A DNA stretch of 46,018 nucleotides. It comes from Mycolicibacterium sp. CBMA 234 (GTDB lineage Bacteria; Actinomycetota; Actinomycetes; Mycobacteriales; Mycobacteriaceae). Below are positions 11,019-17,640 of the stretch, in pieces. The stretch lies in the NCBI RefSeq assembly GCF_009729415.1, contig NZ_MPKW01000002.1:1-46018 (forward strand), in the 5' to 3' direction. The position numbers were made by a program, and so were the translations under genes. Numbering within the stretch: position 1 is the stretch's first letter; every line of letters starts with the position of its first letter. The notes beneath the pieces were generated by a model. It saw only the letters and a list, made by a program, of their open reading frames with translations, searched no databases and was not told where the DNA came from.

Positions 11019-12445
11019 CAGTACCCGCGAGGACGTGGCAACGGCGCGGTGAACTCGGCGTCCCGGTCGACGTACTTGAACCGCCGCAGAACGAACCACA
11101 CCGACGCCAGCAAGTAGAACACCAGGATTGACATCAGTGTGCTGCCGTAGCCCAGGTAGGTCGCGAAGAACACGATTGCCGCAACCACTGCCAGTGCAAT
11201 TGAGGGGATGGGATGCATCGGCAGTGTGTAGGCCCGCTTGATGGAGCCGATAGGCCACAACTTCCGGAACCTGAGCATGTTGACCACCATGAACGCGTAG
11301 GTCAGCAGACCCGACAGGATCGAGAAGGTGATCACGGTCGACAGCAGCGTCGGCTTGTTCAGCAGCAGCGGAAGGATCGCGAAGGAGATGGCTACCGGCA
11401 CCAGGAACAGGATCGAGCGGTACGGCGTCCGATACCGCGGGTGCACGGCTCCGAACCACTCCGGGAGGTAACGGTCGCGACTCATCGCGAACCATGACCG
11501 GGAGGAGTCGGTGATACAGCCGTTTGCCGACGCGAGGGTCGCCGCGAGCGTGCCGAGGAACAGCAGCCAGACCAGCACTCCCGAATGGGCGAGCTGAGCG
11601 GCGTCGAACAACGGCGTGATGGACGTACCGAGGTACTGCCAGGGCAGCAGCGACGAGCACAGGTACCAGGTCAGGCTGGCCGCGATGATCAGCGTCATGA
11701 TGCCGGCCAGACTGCCCAGCGGGATGGACCGGCTAGGCGAGCGGCACTCTTCGGCAGCCTGCGCGGTGCCCTCGATGCCGAGGTAGAACCACATGCCGAA
11801 CTGGAACGCCGCAATCACGCCGATCCAGCCATAGGGCAGCCCGGCATCTGACGATCCGACGAGTGCGCTGAACTGGGTGCCGGAATCCAGGTCCCAGCCG
11901 GAAACTCCGATGAACAGCGCGATGATGGTCAAGAAGGCGAAGCCGGTGATGATGAAGTTGACCGACAACGTCGCCAGCACGCCGCGGTAATTCAGCAGGG
12001 CGAGGAGCAGGATTGCCAGCACCGCGAACGGATAGGCGGACAGATGCTGCTTATTGCCGAGCAACCCCGACATCGTGGTGAGTAGATCGCCCAGAACGTT
12101 CGCGTTGGCGGCCTCCAACATGGTGTAAGCCATGGTGAGATAGAGCCCCACGTTGAACGCCATCAGCGGCCCGATCGAGTGCTTGGCCTGGGCGTATTGA
12201 CCGCCAGCTGCCGGGATCGCCGATGCCACCTCGGAGTTGATCATGACGACACAGGTGTAGAGCAGACCCACGAACCAGCACGCGATCAGTGCGCCGTAGA
12301 GGCCGCCCTTCTCCACTGTGAAGTTCCAGCCCATGAACTCGCCGACCAGAACGATGCCGACACCCAACCCCCAGATGTGGATCGGACCAAGCACCTTCTT
12401 GAGGGTGAGCGCTTCGGTGCCAGCGCCGCTTTGGACGTCGCTCAT
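11018..12445 (-). CDS. APC-superfamily amino acid/amine permease, ethanolamine-permease-like
   Basis: 475 residues with about twelve membrane segments. The first helix region reads GVGIVLVGEFMGWN, followed by SAIPAAGGQYAQAKHSIGP; these resemble the Eat-type ethanolamine permeases of the APC family more than general amino acid permeases. The GIEGTAQAAEECRSPSRSIP segment after helix 6 is an APC hallmark. ATG 12445 lies in an ATGA overlap with the 66-residue gene upstream. The substrate is likely a small amine or amino acid; in a RuMP locus a methylated amine is an attractive but unproven guess. Confidence 0.85.
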   Translation of the reverse strand: MSDVQSGAGTEALTLKKVLGPIHIWGLGVGIVLVGEFMGWNFTVEKGGLYGALIACWFVGLLYTCVVMINSEVASAIPAAGGQYAQAKHSIGPLMAFNVGLYLTMAYTMLEAANANVLGDLLTTMSGLLGNKQHLSAYPFAVLAILLLALLNYRGVLATLSVNFIITGFAFLTIIALFIGVSGWDLDSGTQFSALVGSSDAGLPYGWIGVIAAFQFGMWFYLGIEGTAQAAEECRSPSRSIPLGSLAGIMTLIIAASLTWYLCSSLLPWQYLGTSITPLFDAAQLAHSGVLVWLLFLGTLAATLASANGCITDSSRSWFAMSRDRYLPEWFGAVHPRYRTPYRSILFLVPVAISFAILPLLLNKPTLLSTVITFSILSGLLTYAFMVVNMLRFRKLWPIGSIKRAYTLPMHPIPSIALAVVAAIVFFATYLGYGSTLMSILVFYLLASVWFVLRRFKYVDRDAEFTAPLPRPRGY

Positions 12446-12642
12446 GAGTGACGCCTTTCTGTTTCGTGCGACTCGGTGGTCGCGTGCTGCCATTCCGCGT
12501 CCTCGCCGAGATCCTCGACGGTGTGGACGAGGAACTCCTCGTCGTAGTCGCGGCCGACGCGATACGCGTCGTACAGCAACCAACTGGCTACCAGCGCGGA
12601 TAGAACCCAGGCGCCGTTTTCAAGAAGAGTCCAAAAGTTCAT
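12442..12642 (-). CDS. 66-residue single-span membrane protein
   Basis: Start ATG 12642 overlaps the stop of the upstream gene (ATGA), and its own stop overlaps the permease start in the same way. The protein begins MNFWTLLENGAWVLSALVASWLLYDAYRVG, here read as a membrane helix at residues about 9-27, followed by an acidic cytosolic tail (RDYDEEFLVHTVEDLGEDAEW). It is reminiscent in layout of the small partner subunits encoded next to some transporters, but the family is not recognised. Confidence 0.75.
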   Translation of the reverse strand: MNFWTLLENGAWVLSALVASWLLYDAYRVGRDYDEEFLVHTVEDLGEDAEWQHATTESHETERRHS

Positions 12643-13064
12643 GATTCCTCGTCCCGTTGGAACCGCGGTCCAAATCTGGCTGTGATGACTTCGCCGTATT
12701 CGCGGAATGACATGAGATAAACAAATGCCAGGTAGGCCGCTGCCAACGCGGTTATACCGATCAACGGAAGCCATTCAATGGAGTACTTGCTGTCGCTGGG
12801 CGCATTGGCCTTGACCAGTTCGGTAACAGTGGCATCGTCAATCATGCCCTTGGACTTCATTTGTTCGAACTGTTGTTTTTCGGCCGGGGTGATATTGAGC
12901 TGCGAGATGGCGGTTGCCTTCTCCGTGCTCGGCGCTTCGTCTGACTGTGCGAAGACGAATGTGGTGACGAACAATGTGATGAACAGCAGGCCGATCAAGG
13001 TCGCGGCGTCGATGAATTGTCCTGCGCCGCTTTGCTTCGTCGACGTTGACGTTGCGCTTGTCAT
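12639..13064 (-). CDS. 141-residue two-span membrane protein
   Basis: Two hydrophobic segments (about 22-39 and 98-117) flank a soluble loop with a helical, charged segment (ITPAEKQQFEQMKSKG). The short N-terminus is Ser/Thr-rich and the C-terminus is basic. The loop (about 40-97) would lie outside the membrane if both termini are cytosolic. Both ends are joined to neighbours by ATGA overlaps. Family unknown; the layout suggests a transporter accessory with an extracytoplasmic domain. Confidence 0.75.
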   Translation of the reverse strand: MTSATSTSTKQSGAGQFIDAATLIGLLFITLFVTTFVFAQSDEAPSTEKATAISQLNITPAEKQQFEQMKSKGMIDDATVTELVKANAPSDSKYSIEWLPLIGITALAAAYLAFVYLMSFREYGEVITARFGPRFQRDEES

Positions 13065-13402
13065 GCTGGGCTCGTCGCTAACGAGCGGGTGGCCTGGCGG
13101 GCTTTCCGGATCGCCTGTCGGGCCTGCCGATTCGCATCGATGTGGTGAATGTCCTCGCCGTAGACATGCTCACGCTCGATCTTGTAGCGACGACTCATGG
13201 ACAGCAGTCCCAGTGAGTTGAATACGCCCAAGACGGTGAACGCAATTGCGAGGATCGTTTTGACGGGCGTGCTGTCGATGACGCTAAAAGCGGCGACGAA
13301 CACGAATATCAATGTCACCCACATCGCAGCCGCGAGTGTGGAAGCGATGAGGACATCCCGCCTGAACATGGTGTGAATTCGTGCGTCTAGCGCTGGATTC
13401 AT
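13061..13402 (-). CDS. 113-residue two-span membrane protein, first gene of coupled operon
   Basis: ATG 13402 is preceded on the minus strand by AGGAAGAGG, a strong ribosome site. Residues about 16-38 and 46-66 are membrane helices; the C-terminal third is highly basic (RRYKIEREHVYG, RQARQAIRKARQATR) and presumably cytosolic. Its stop overlaps the next start (ATGA). No family is recognised. It opens the six-gene operon, so its promoter region (13403-13912) drives all the membrane genes. Confidence 0.75.
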   Translation of the reverse strand: MNPALDARIHTMFRRDVLIASTLAAAMWVTLIFVFVAAFSVIDSTPVKTILAIAFTVLGVFNSLGLLSMSRRYKIEREHVYGEDIHHIDANRQARQAIRKARQATRSLATSPA

Positions 13403-13445
13403 GGCAATTTACCTCTTCCTGAAGCGGTGAGCCGCGTTTCCGCCC

Positions 13446-13461
13446 GGCATTGGGAAATGCC
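13446..13461. promoter_or_regulatory. Inverted repeat, candidate operator of membrane operon
   Basis: GGCATT-ggga-AATGCC, a perfect 6-bp inverted repeat with a 4-base spacer, 43 bases upstream of the first membrane gene start. Size and placement suit a dimeric regulator. Confidence 0.4.
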
Positions 13462-13592
13462 AGAAGGTCGCGAGCGCCGAATTGGTGATTCAGCGGATGT
13501 CGGATGTCTCGTGGCGGAGTTACCGGCATTTTGGCAACCGAACGTCCCTTGCGGCGGTTCCGACGAGACCGTCGATGTTTCCTTACAAGACA

Positions 13593-13621
13593 CGTTGTTC
13601 ACCGGTATGAATGGAACAACG
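13593..13621. promoter_or_regulatory. Inverted repeat in divergent region
   Basis: CGTTGTTC and GAACAACG form a perfect 8-bp inverted repeat separated by 13 bases. Its function is unknown; an operator shared by the two divergent units is possible. Confidence 0.35.
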
Positions 13622-13845
13622 CCGGCTGCAGGTGTGTCAAGGGTCACATTCTGCGACATTGCTGGGAGCCGATAGTGGGCGGGCGAACTGGCCATTTGGG
13701 GAGGCGTTCGACGCCGAGGACGCACTACCCGGTGGCGGGCTCGTGCGGGTGCCGGCGACCTCAGACAGGGTGGCCGCTACCGAGGTCACGGGGGCTGCCC
13801 GCGTTGCCGCCTATTCGAACGGGTAGATCGAACCATCCCAAATTG

Positions 13846-13861
13846 GCGTTCCCCCTACCCG
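13846..13861 (+). promoter_or_regulatory. Candidate regulator site, copy 2
   Basis: GCGTTCCCCCTACCCG differs at two positions from the copy at 4129-4144. It ends 51 bases before the hxlB start. Occurrence before both plus-strand RuMP units suggests a shared activator or promoter element. Confidence 0.45.
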
Positions 13862-13912
13862 CAAGTGACAGCACGATAGGTGTCAGTCCATCGCTGTGGA
13901 GGAGATGAAAAT

Positions 13913-14506
13913 ATGACTGTCACAACCGATCTCGGCGCGAGAGTAACCGGGGATGCGCTCACCGGGAACCTGTCGCTTGTCGGTGACGAGATCACGGCCA
14001 CCGCGGCCAAAGTTGATGTGCAGCAGGTCGCTGACCTCGCTCGGCTTTTGACGGAGTCGACCCGCGTGTTCGCCGCCGGCGCCGGCCGTAGTGGGCTGGT
14101 TTTGCGCATGGCTGCGATGCGGCTGATGCACCTTGGTTTGAACGTGCACATTGCGGGCGACACCACCACGCCGGCGATCAACGAAGGCGATCTGCTGCTG
14201 GTGGCTTCCGGCTCGGGTACGACCTCGGGCATCGTGAAGTCGGCTGACACCGCGAAGAAGGCGGGTGCGAAGGTCGCCACGTTCACGACCAACGCGGAGT
14301 CGCCGCTGGCTGCGCTCAGCGATGCGGTGGTCATCATTCCTGCCGCGCAGAAGACCGATCACGGTTCCAACGCTTCGCGTCAGTACGCCGGTTCGTTGTT
14401 CGAGCAGGTGTTGTTCGTCGTCACCGATGCGGTGTTCCAGTCGCTGTGGGATCACGCCGATATTCAGGCCGAAGAGCTGTGGCTTCGGCACGCCAACCTC
14501 GAATGA
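13913..14506 (+). CDS. hxlB: 6-phospho-3-hexuloisomerase
   Basis: 197 residues from ATG 13913, chosen because GGAGGAG lies directly upstream; an in-frame upstream ATG gives 11 extra residues lacking family character. The enzyme isomerises hexulose 6-phosphate to fructose 6-phosphate, the second RuMP step. A single SIS domain is seen: AGAGRSGLVLRMAAMRLMHLG, then DLLLVASGSGTTSGIV, with the C-terminal helix (NASRQYAGSLFEQVLF) typical of PHI. A 197-residue single SIS protein next to HPS-linked genes is diagnostic. In many bacteria hps and phi are adjacent or fused; here they lie about 14 kb apart. Confidence 0.92.
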   Translation: MTVTTDLGARVTGDALTGNLSLVGDEITATAAKVDVQQVADLARLLTESTRVFAAGAGRSGLVLRMAAMRLMHLGLNVHIAGDTTTPAINEGDLLLVASGSGTTSGIVKSADTAKKAGAKVATFTTNAESPLAALSDAVVIIPAAQKTDHGSNASRQYAGSLFEQVLFVVTDAVFQSLWDHADIQAEELWLRHANLE

Positions 14507-14598
14507 TCCGGGCCCTGGCGGCCCAACTCGCCTGAATCCTGTCAGGCCTACACGGGGGCACAGTGCCTCCAGCCTGCAACCAGAAAGGTAATTTCCCA

Positions 14599-14961
14599 AT
14601 GACCGAAACCTTCCTGCCCGTCGACCGCTTCGCGGAGCAGCTCGAAGAGACCCTGCTCGGCCAGCCGTCGGCCGAGGTGCTGGGCGACCCGATCGGCGTG
14701 CGATCTTCCGTTCCGTTCATCGACGAAGGCAAGGGCATCCGTTCCGGTGTCTGGGAGGCCCAGCCGGGTCTGTCCCGCTGGGAGTTCACCGATCGCGGCG
14801 AGGTCATCCACGTCCTCGAGGGTCGCATGATCTGCACCCCGGATGGCGGCTCGCCCGTCACCGTCGAGGCTGGATCTGCCGCCTTCTTCCCCCTCGGATG
14901 GAAGGGCACCTGGGAAATCCAGGAGCGGATCCGCAAGTTCTTCGTGGTCTACGCGGCCTAA
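14599..14961 (+). CDS. Cupin-domain protein (DUF861/Cupin_3 type)
   Basis: 120 residues from ATG 14599, preceded by AGAAAGG. The core strands GEVIHVLEGRMICTPDGG and the FFPLGWKGTWEI segment match the small single-domain Cupin_3 proteins. The function is not known; members of the family bind sugars or act on small polar metabolites, and some appear beside sugar-phosphate operons. It follows hxlB by 92 bases on the same strand and so is likely cotranscribed, which suggests a role near hexulose-phosphate or formaldehyde metabolism. Confidence 0.8.
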   Translation: MTETFLPVDRFAEQLEETLLGQPSAEVLGDPIGVRSSVPFIDEGKGIRSGVWEAQPGLSRWEFTDRGEVIHVLEGRMICTPDGGSPVTVEAGSAAFFPLGWKGTWEIQERIRKFFVVYAA

Positions 14962-14969
14962 TTCAGTGT

Positions 14970-15004
14970 TGGTCGGGCCCGGGGGTATACCCCGCGCCTG
15001 ACCA
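14970..15004 (+). terminator. Hairpin after the cupin gene
   Basis: TGGTCGGGC (14970-14978) pairs with GCCTGACCA (14996-15004) with one G-U, and a GGGGTATACCCC palindrome extends the stem inside. No U-run follows. It lies 8 bases after the stop. Confidence 0.55.
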
Positions 15005-15035
15005 GCCCGCTTGGGACCGGCAGCGGAATCCTGCT

Positions 15036-15179
15036 GTGGCCCTTGCACTTACCCGCATCAACCAGACACTGTCCGACGCAACCGACGGGGACTTCCTCCG
15101 TCGGCTGCGCGGCAGGATGGTGTTCGACGGGATCAGACGCTTCGCCGGCCGTGAATCGCCGCCGAGGGACAACAAGTAG
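15036..15179 (+). CDS. Possible 47-residue small protein
   Basis: An open frame from GTG 15036 to TAG 15177-15179 reads VALALTRINQTLSDATDG and then a basic stretch (RRLRGRMVFDGIRRFAGR). The ribosome site is weak (GCGGA) and I recognise no family. It sits between the cupin and pfk. It may equally be non-coding spacer. Confidence 0.25.
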   Translation: MALALTRINQTLSDATDGDFLRRLRGRMVFDGIRRFAGRESPPRDNK

Positions 15180-15239
15180 CGGTGTTTCAAAGACGTTGCG
15201 CCGCAAAAGGACAGCGTGGTGCTCCTGTAAACCCTCTCC

Positions 15240-15245
15240 TACGAT
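15240..15245 (+). promoter_or_regulatory. Candidate -10 element of pfk
   Basis: TACGAT fits the mycobacterial TANNNT -10 and lies 12 bases before the pfk ATG. The -35 is unclear. It would give a leader of only about 5 bases. Confidence 0.35.
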
Positions 15246-15257
15246 CTGAGTCGAAAC

Positions 15258-16283
15258 ATGAAAATCGGAATTCTGACCAGTGGTGGCGACTGCCCCGGAT
15301 TGAACGCGGTCATCCGCGGCGCCGTGCTCAAAGGCATTACCGTTTACGGTCACGAGTTCGTTGGATTCTTGGACGGCTGGCGCGGCGTAGTCGAGGCCGA
15401 CATCATCGATCTTCCCCGCACGGCAATCCGGGGTATCGCCAAGCAGGGCGGCACCATCCTGGGCACCTCACGCACCAACCCGTTTGAAAACGGCGGTGGG
15501 CCTGAGGTCATCAAGGCGCACATGGAGCGGCTGGGTATCGACGCGATCATCGCCATCGGCGGCGAGGGAACCTTGGCTGCGGCCAAGCGGTTGAGCGACG
15601 CAGGTCTGAAGATCGTGGGCGTGCCGAAGACGGTGGACAACGACCTCGACGCCACGGATTACACCTTCGGTTTCGACACCGCCGTGCAGATTGCCACGGA
15701 AGCGATCGACCGGCTGCGCACTACCGGCGACTCGCACCACCGCTGCATGATCGCCGAGGTGATGGGCCGTCACGCAGGCTGGATCGCGTTGCACGCCGGC
15801 ATGGCGGCCTGTGCCCACGCCATCCTCATCCCCGAGCAGAAGATCGGCATCGAGCAGATTGTCCAGTGGGCGAAGAGCGCATACTCCCGCGGACGGGCAC
15901 CACTGATAGTGGTGGCCGAAGGGTTTGTTCCGGAGCACATGGCGTCCCCGCACTCTGAGCGCGGGCTGGACGCCTTTGGTCGTCCGCGGCTCGGCGGTAT
16001 CGCAGACCAGCTGGCCCCCGAGATCGAAGCCCGCACCGGCATCGAGACCCGCGCAACCATCCTGGGCCACATTCAGCGAGGCGGCGTGCCGTCAGCCTTC
16101 GATCGAGTCCTGGCCACCCGGTTGGGTATGGCCGCGATCGACTCTGTGGTCGAAGAGTTCTGGGGCACGATGGTGGCACTGAAGGGCACAGAGATCGAAC
16201 ATGTGAGCTTTGCCGAGGCCCTCGGCAAGCTCAAGGCCGTGCCGCGGAAGCGCTACGAGGAAGCCTCCCTTCTGTTCGGCTGA
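15258..16283 (+). CDS. pfkA: 6-phosphofructokinase, ATP-type of actinobacterial group
   Basis: 341 residues. It phosphorylates fructose 6-phosphate to fructose 1,6-bisphosphate, linking hexuloisomerase to aldolase. Motifs: N-terminal GGDCPGLNAVIRG, the donor site GGEGTLAAAKRL, the catalytic VPKTVDNDLDATDYTFGFDTA with the Asp pair, and MGRHAGWIAL. The Gly in GGEGT corresponds to the ATP-type residue, whereas pyrophosphate enzymes usually have Asp there; the Lys of PKTVDND is shared with the PPi-like group. This mix is known for group III actinobacterial enzymes, so ATP use is likely but not proven by sequence. Confidence 0.92.
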   Translation: MKIGILTSGGDCPGLNAVIRGAVLKGITVYGHEFVGFLDGWRGVVEADIIDLPRTAIRGIAKQGGTILGTSRTNPFENGGGPEVIKAHMERLGIDAIIAIGGEGTLAAAKRLSDAGLKIVGVPKTVDNDLDATDYTFGFDTAVQIATEAIDRLRTTGDSHHRCMIAEVMGRHAGWIALHAGMAACAHAILIPEQKIGIEQIVQWAKSAYSRGRAPLIVVAEGFVPEHMASPHSERGLDAFGRPRLGGIADQLAPEIEARTGIETRATILGHIQRGGVPSAFDRVLATRLGMAAIDSVVEEFWGTMVALKGTEIEHVSFAEALGKLKAVPRKRYEEASLLFG

Positions 16284-16310
16284 CCCACCGCGCCCGACCT
16301 ACCGGCAGTG

Positions 16311-16347
16311 GCCTGGCGCGCAATCCGAGTTTCGGTGCGCGCCAGGC
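16311..16347. terminator. Bidirectional terminator between pfk and aquaporin
   Basis: GCCTGGCGCGCA (16311-16322) pairs perfectly with 16336-16347 across a 13-base loop. It separates two convergent genes. Confidence 0.65.
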
Positions 16348-16368
16348 GATTCCAAACCTGATGAAGCT

Positions 16369-17088
16369 CTAGTCGTCGCTCTTGCCGAACAGCAGCGGGT
16401 AGGCGACGCCCGCGATCGCGGCCCCGACCAGTGGCGCCAACCAGAACACCCACAGCTGCATCGGTGCGCCGTTGCCGTTGAAGAACGCGACACCGGTGGA
16501 CCGCGCCGGGTTCACGGACGTGTTGGAGATCGGGATCGAGATCAGGTGGATCAGCGTCAGAGACAAGCCGATGGACAGCCCCGCGAAGCCTTTCGGAGCC
16601 CGCGCGTCAGTGGAGCCCAGGATCACGAACAGGAACATCGCGGTCAGGACGATTTCGGTGATGATCACCGAGGTCAGGCCGAAATGTTCCGGTGAGTGGT
16701 CACCGAACCCGTTCGCGGCCATTTTGCCGGTTGCGTTCCAGCCCGGCTGGCCGCTACCGACCCAGTAGATGACGCCGCCGGCGACGAGTCCGCCGACGAT
16801 CTGCGCGACCCAGTAGGCCGGCAGCGCCTTCCACTCGATGCGGCGAGCCAGGGCGGCGCCGAGGGTGACGGCCGGATTGAAATGACCGCCGGAAACGCTG
16901 CCGAACGCGTAGACGCCCGTCAGCACCGTCAGGCCGAAAGCGATTGCGACACCGAGGAATCCGATGCCGATAGAGGTGTTTTCGGTCGGGTTGGCGGCGA
17001 ACACCGCTGCTCCGCAGCCGCCGAGGACCAGCCAGAACGTGCCGACGGCCTCCGCCGTCAACCTATGTGCCATCGTGGGAGTACTCAT
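16369..17088 (-). CDS. aqpZ: Aquaporin Z-type MIP channel
   Basis: 239 residues, six membrane helices and the two pore loops SGGHFNPAVT and NTSVNPARST with the Arg of the selectivity filter. The overall sequence resembles E. coli AqpZ rather than the glycerol channel GlpF. It conducts water; permeation of small solutes such as methanol is an inference suggested only by its place at the edge of the RuMP locus. ATG 17088 is supported by GGAGGG nine bases upstream; an internal ATG at 17073 is a weaker option. Confidence 0.9.
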   Translation of the reverse strand: MSTPTMAHRLTAEAVGTFWLVLGGCGAAVFAANPTENTSIGIGFLGVAIAFGLTVLTGVYAFGSVSGGHFNPAVTLGAALARRIEWKALPAYWVAQIVGGLVAGGVIYWVGSGQPGWNATGKMAANGFGDHSPEHFGLTSVIITEIVLTAMFLFVILGSTDARAPKGFAGLSIGLSLTLIHLISIPISNTSVNPARSTGVAFFNGNGAPMQLWVFWLAPLVGAAIAGVAYPLLFGKSDD

Positions 17089-17640
17089 TTAGGTCAAACC
17101 CTCCAGTTCAAGTCGTAAAAGCAGGGCCAGCAAACAGTCGTTCGAGCGTCCCACCGATGCTCGGCGGAACGGCTGCTCGTTGCTGAATAGCGGCTCAAAG
17201 GTGATCGGAGGTTGCTCGGTGGCCGGCAGGGAATCTAAGAATCTGAGCAATCTTTGCAGCAAATAAATTTTTGGTAACAGCCTGCGAAAATGTGATTTTC
17301 AGCAAATCAAGATCGGGTGTCGTGACCAGTGGTGTGAGTGGGCCCTGTCGGGGTGTGACGTGAATTAATTGGCGAAACTGCAAGGGCTCCAATAGAATTG
17401 GGTCTACCGACGGGTAGCTTTTGAGTGTTGTCAAGCAAGGTCGCAGCAACCTCTTTAGGTACGCCTAAGTTGGCATGTCAGGCCGGGTTTGTCATATCGT
17501 TTTGTCTCAACTCGTGACGAACGGGATAGCCCGTCGTTCAGCGCTGCACGCTGGCATGCCCTCGCACGGTCCGCTGTCGCCGCTCTGTCGGCGCTCAAAG
17601 CGATGCTTCGTAACTGAAGATGGTGAAGGGTTAGGTGGGA
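17089..17640. other. 552-base divergent region upstream of gltB and aqpZ
   Basis: No gene is supported. Part of it (about 17230-17310) is clearly AT-richer than the surroundings. A promoter-like element is at 17369-17398, which would leave a gltB leader of about 235 bases. No riboswitch was recognised. Confidence 0.6.
17369..17398 (+). promoter_or_regulatory. Candidate gltB promoter
   Basis: TTGGCG (17369-17374) and TAGAAT (17393-17398) are spaced by 18 bases. A perfect small inverted repeat, CCAAT-aga-ATTGG (17389-17401), overlaps the -10 and could be a repressor contact. Confidence 0.45.

Larger units (their letters stand above)
13403..13912. other. 510-base divergent regulatory region
   Basis: No convincing gene. 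It separates the membrane operon (minus) from hxlB (plus). It holds two inverted repeats (13446-13461 and 13593-13621) and motif 13846-13861. The middle part is lower in GC than the genes around it. Small ORFs here lack ribosome sites and were not called. Confidence 0.6.

Noticed and set aside
15258..16283. Pyrophosphate-dependent phosphofructokinase
   Set aside because: The donor site has Gly in GGEGT, not the Asp usual for PPi enzymes. Kept only as something to test.
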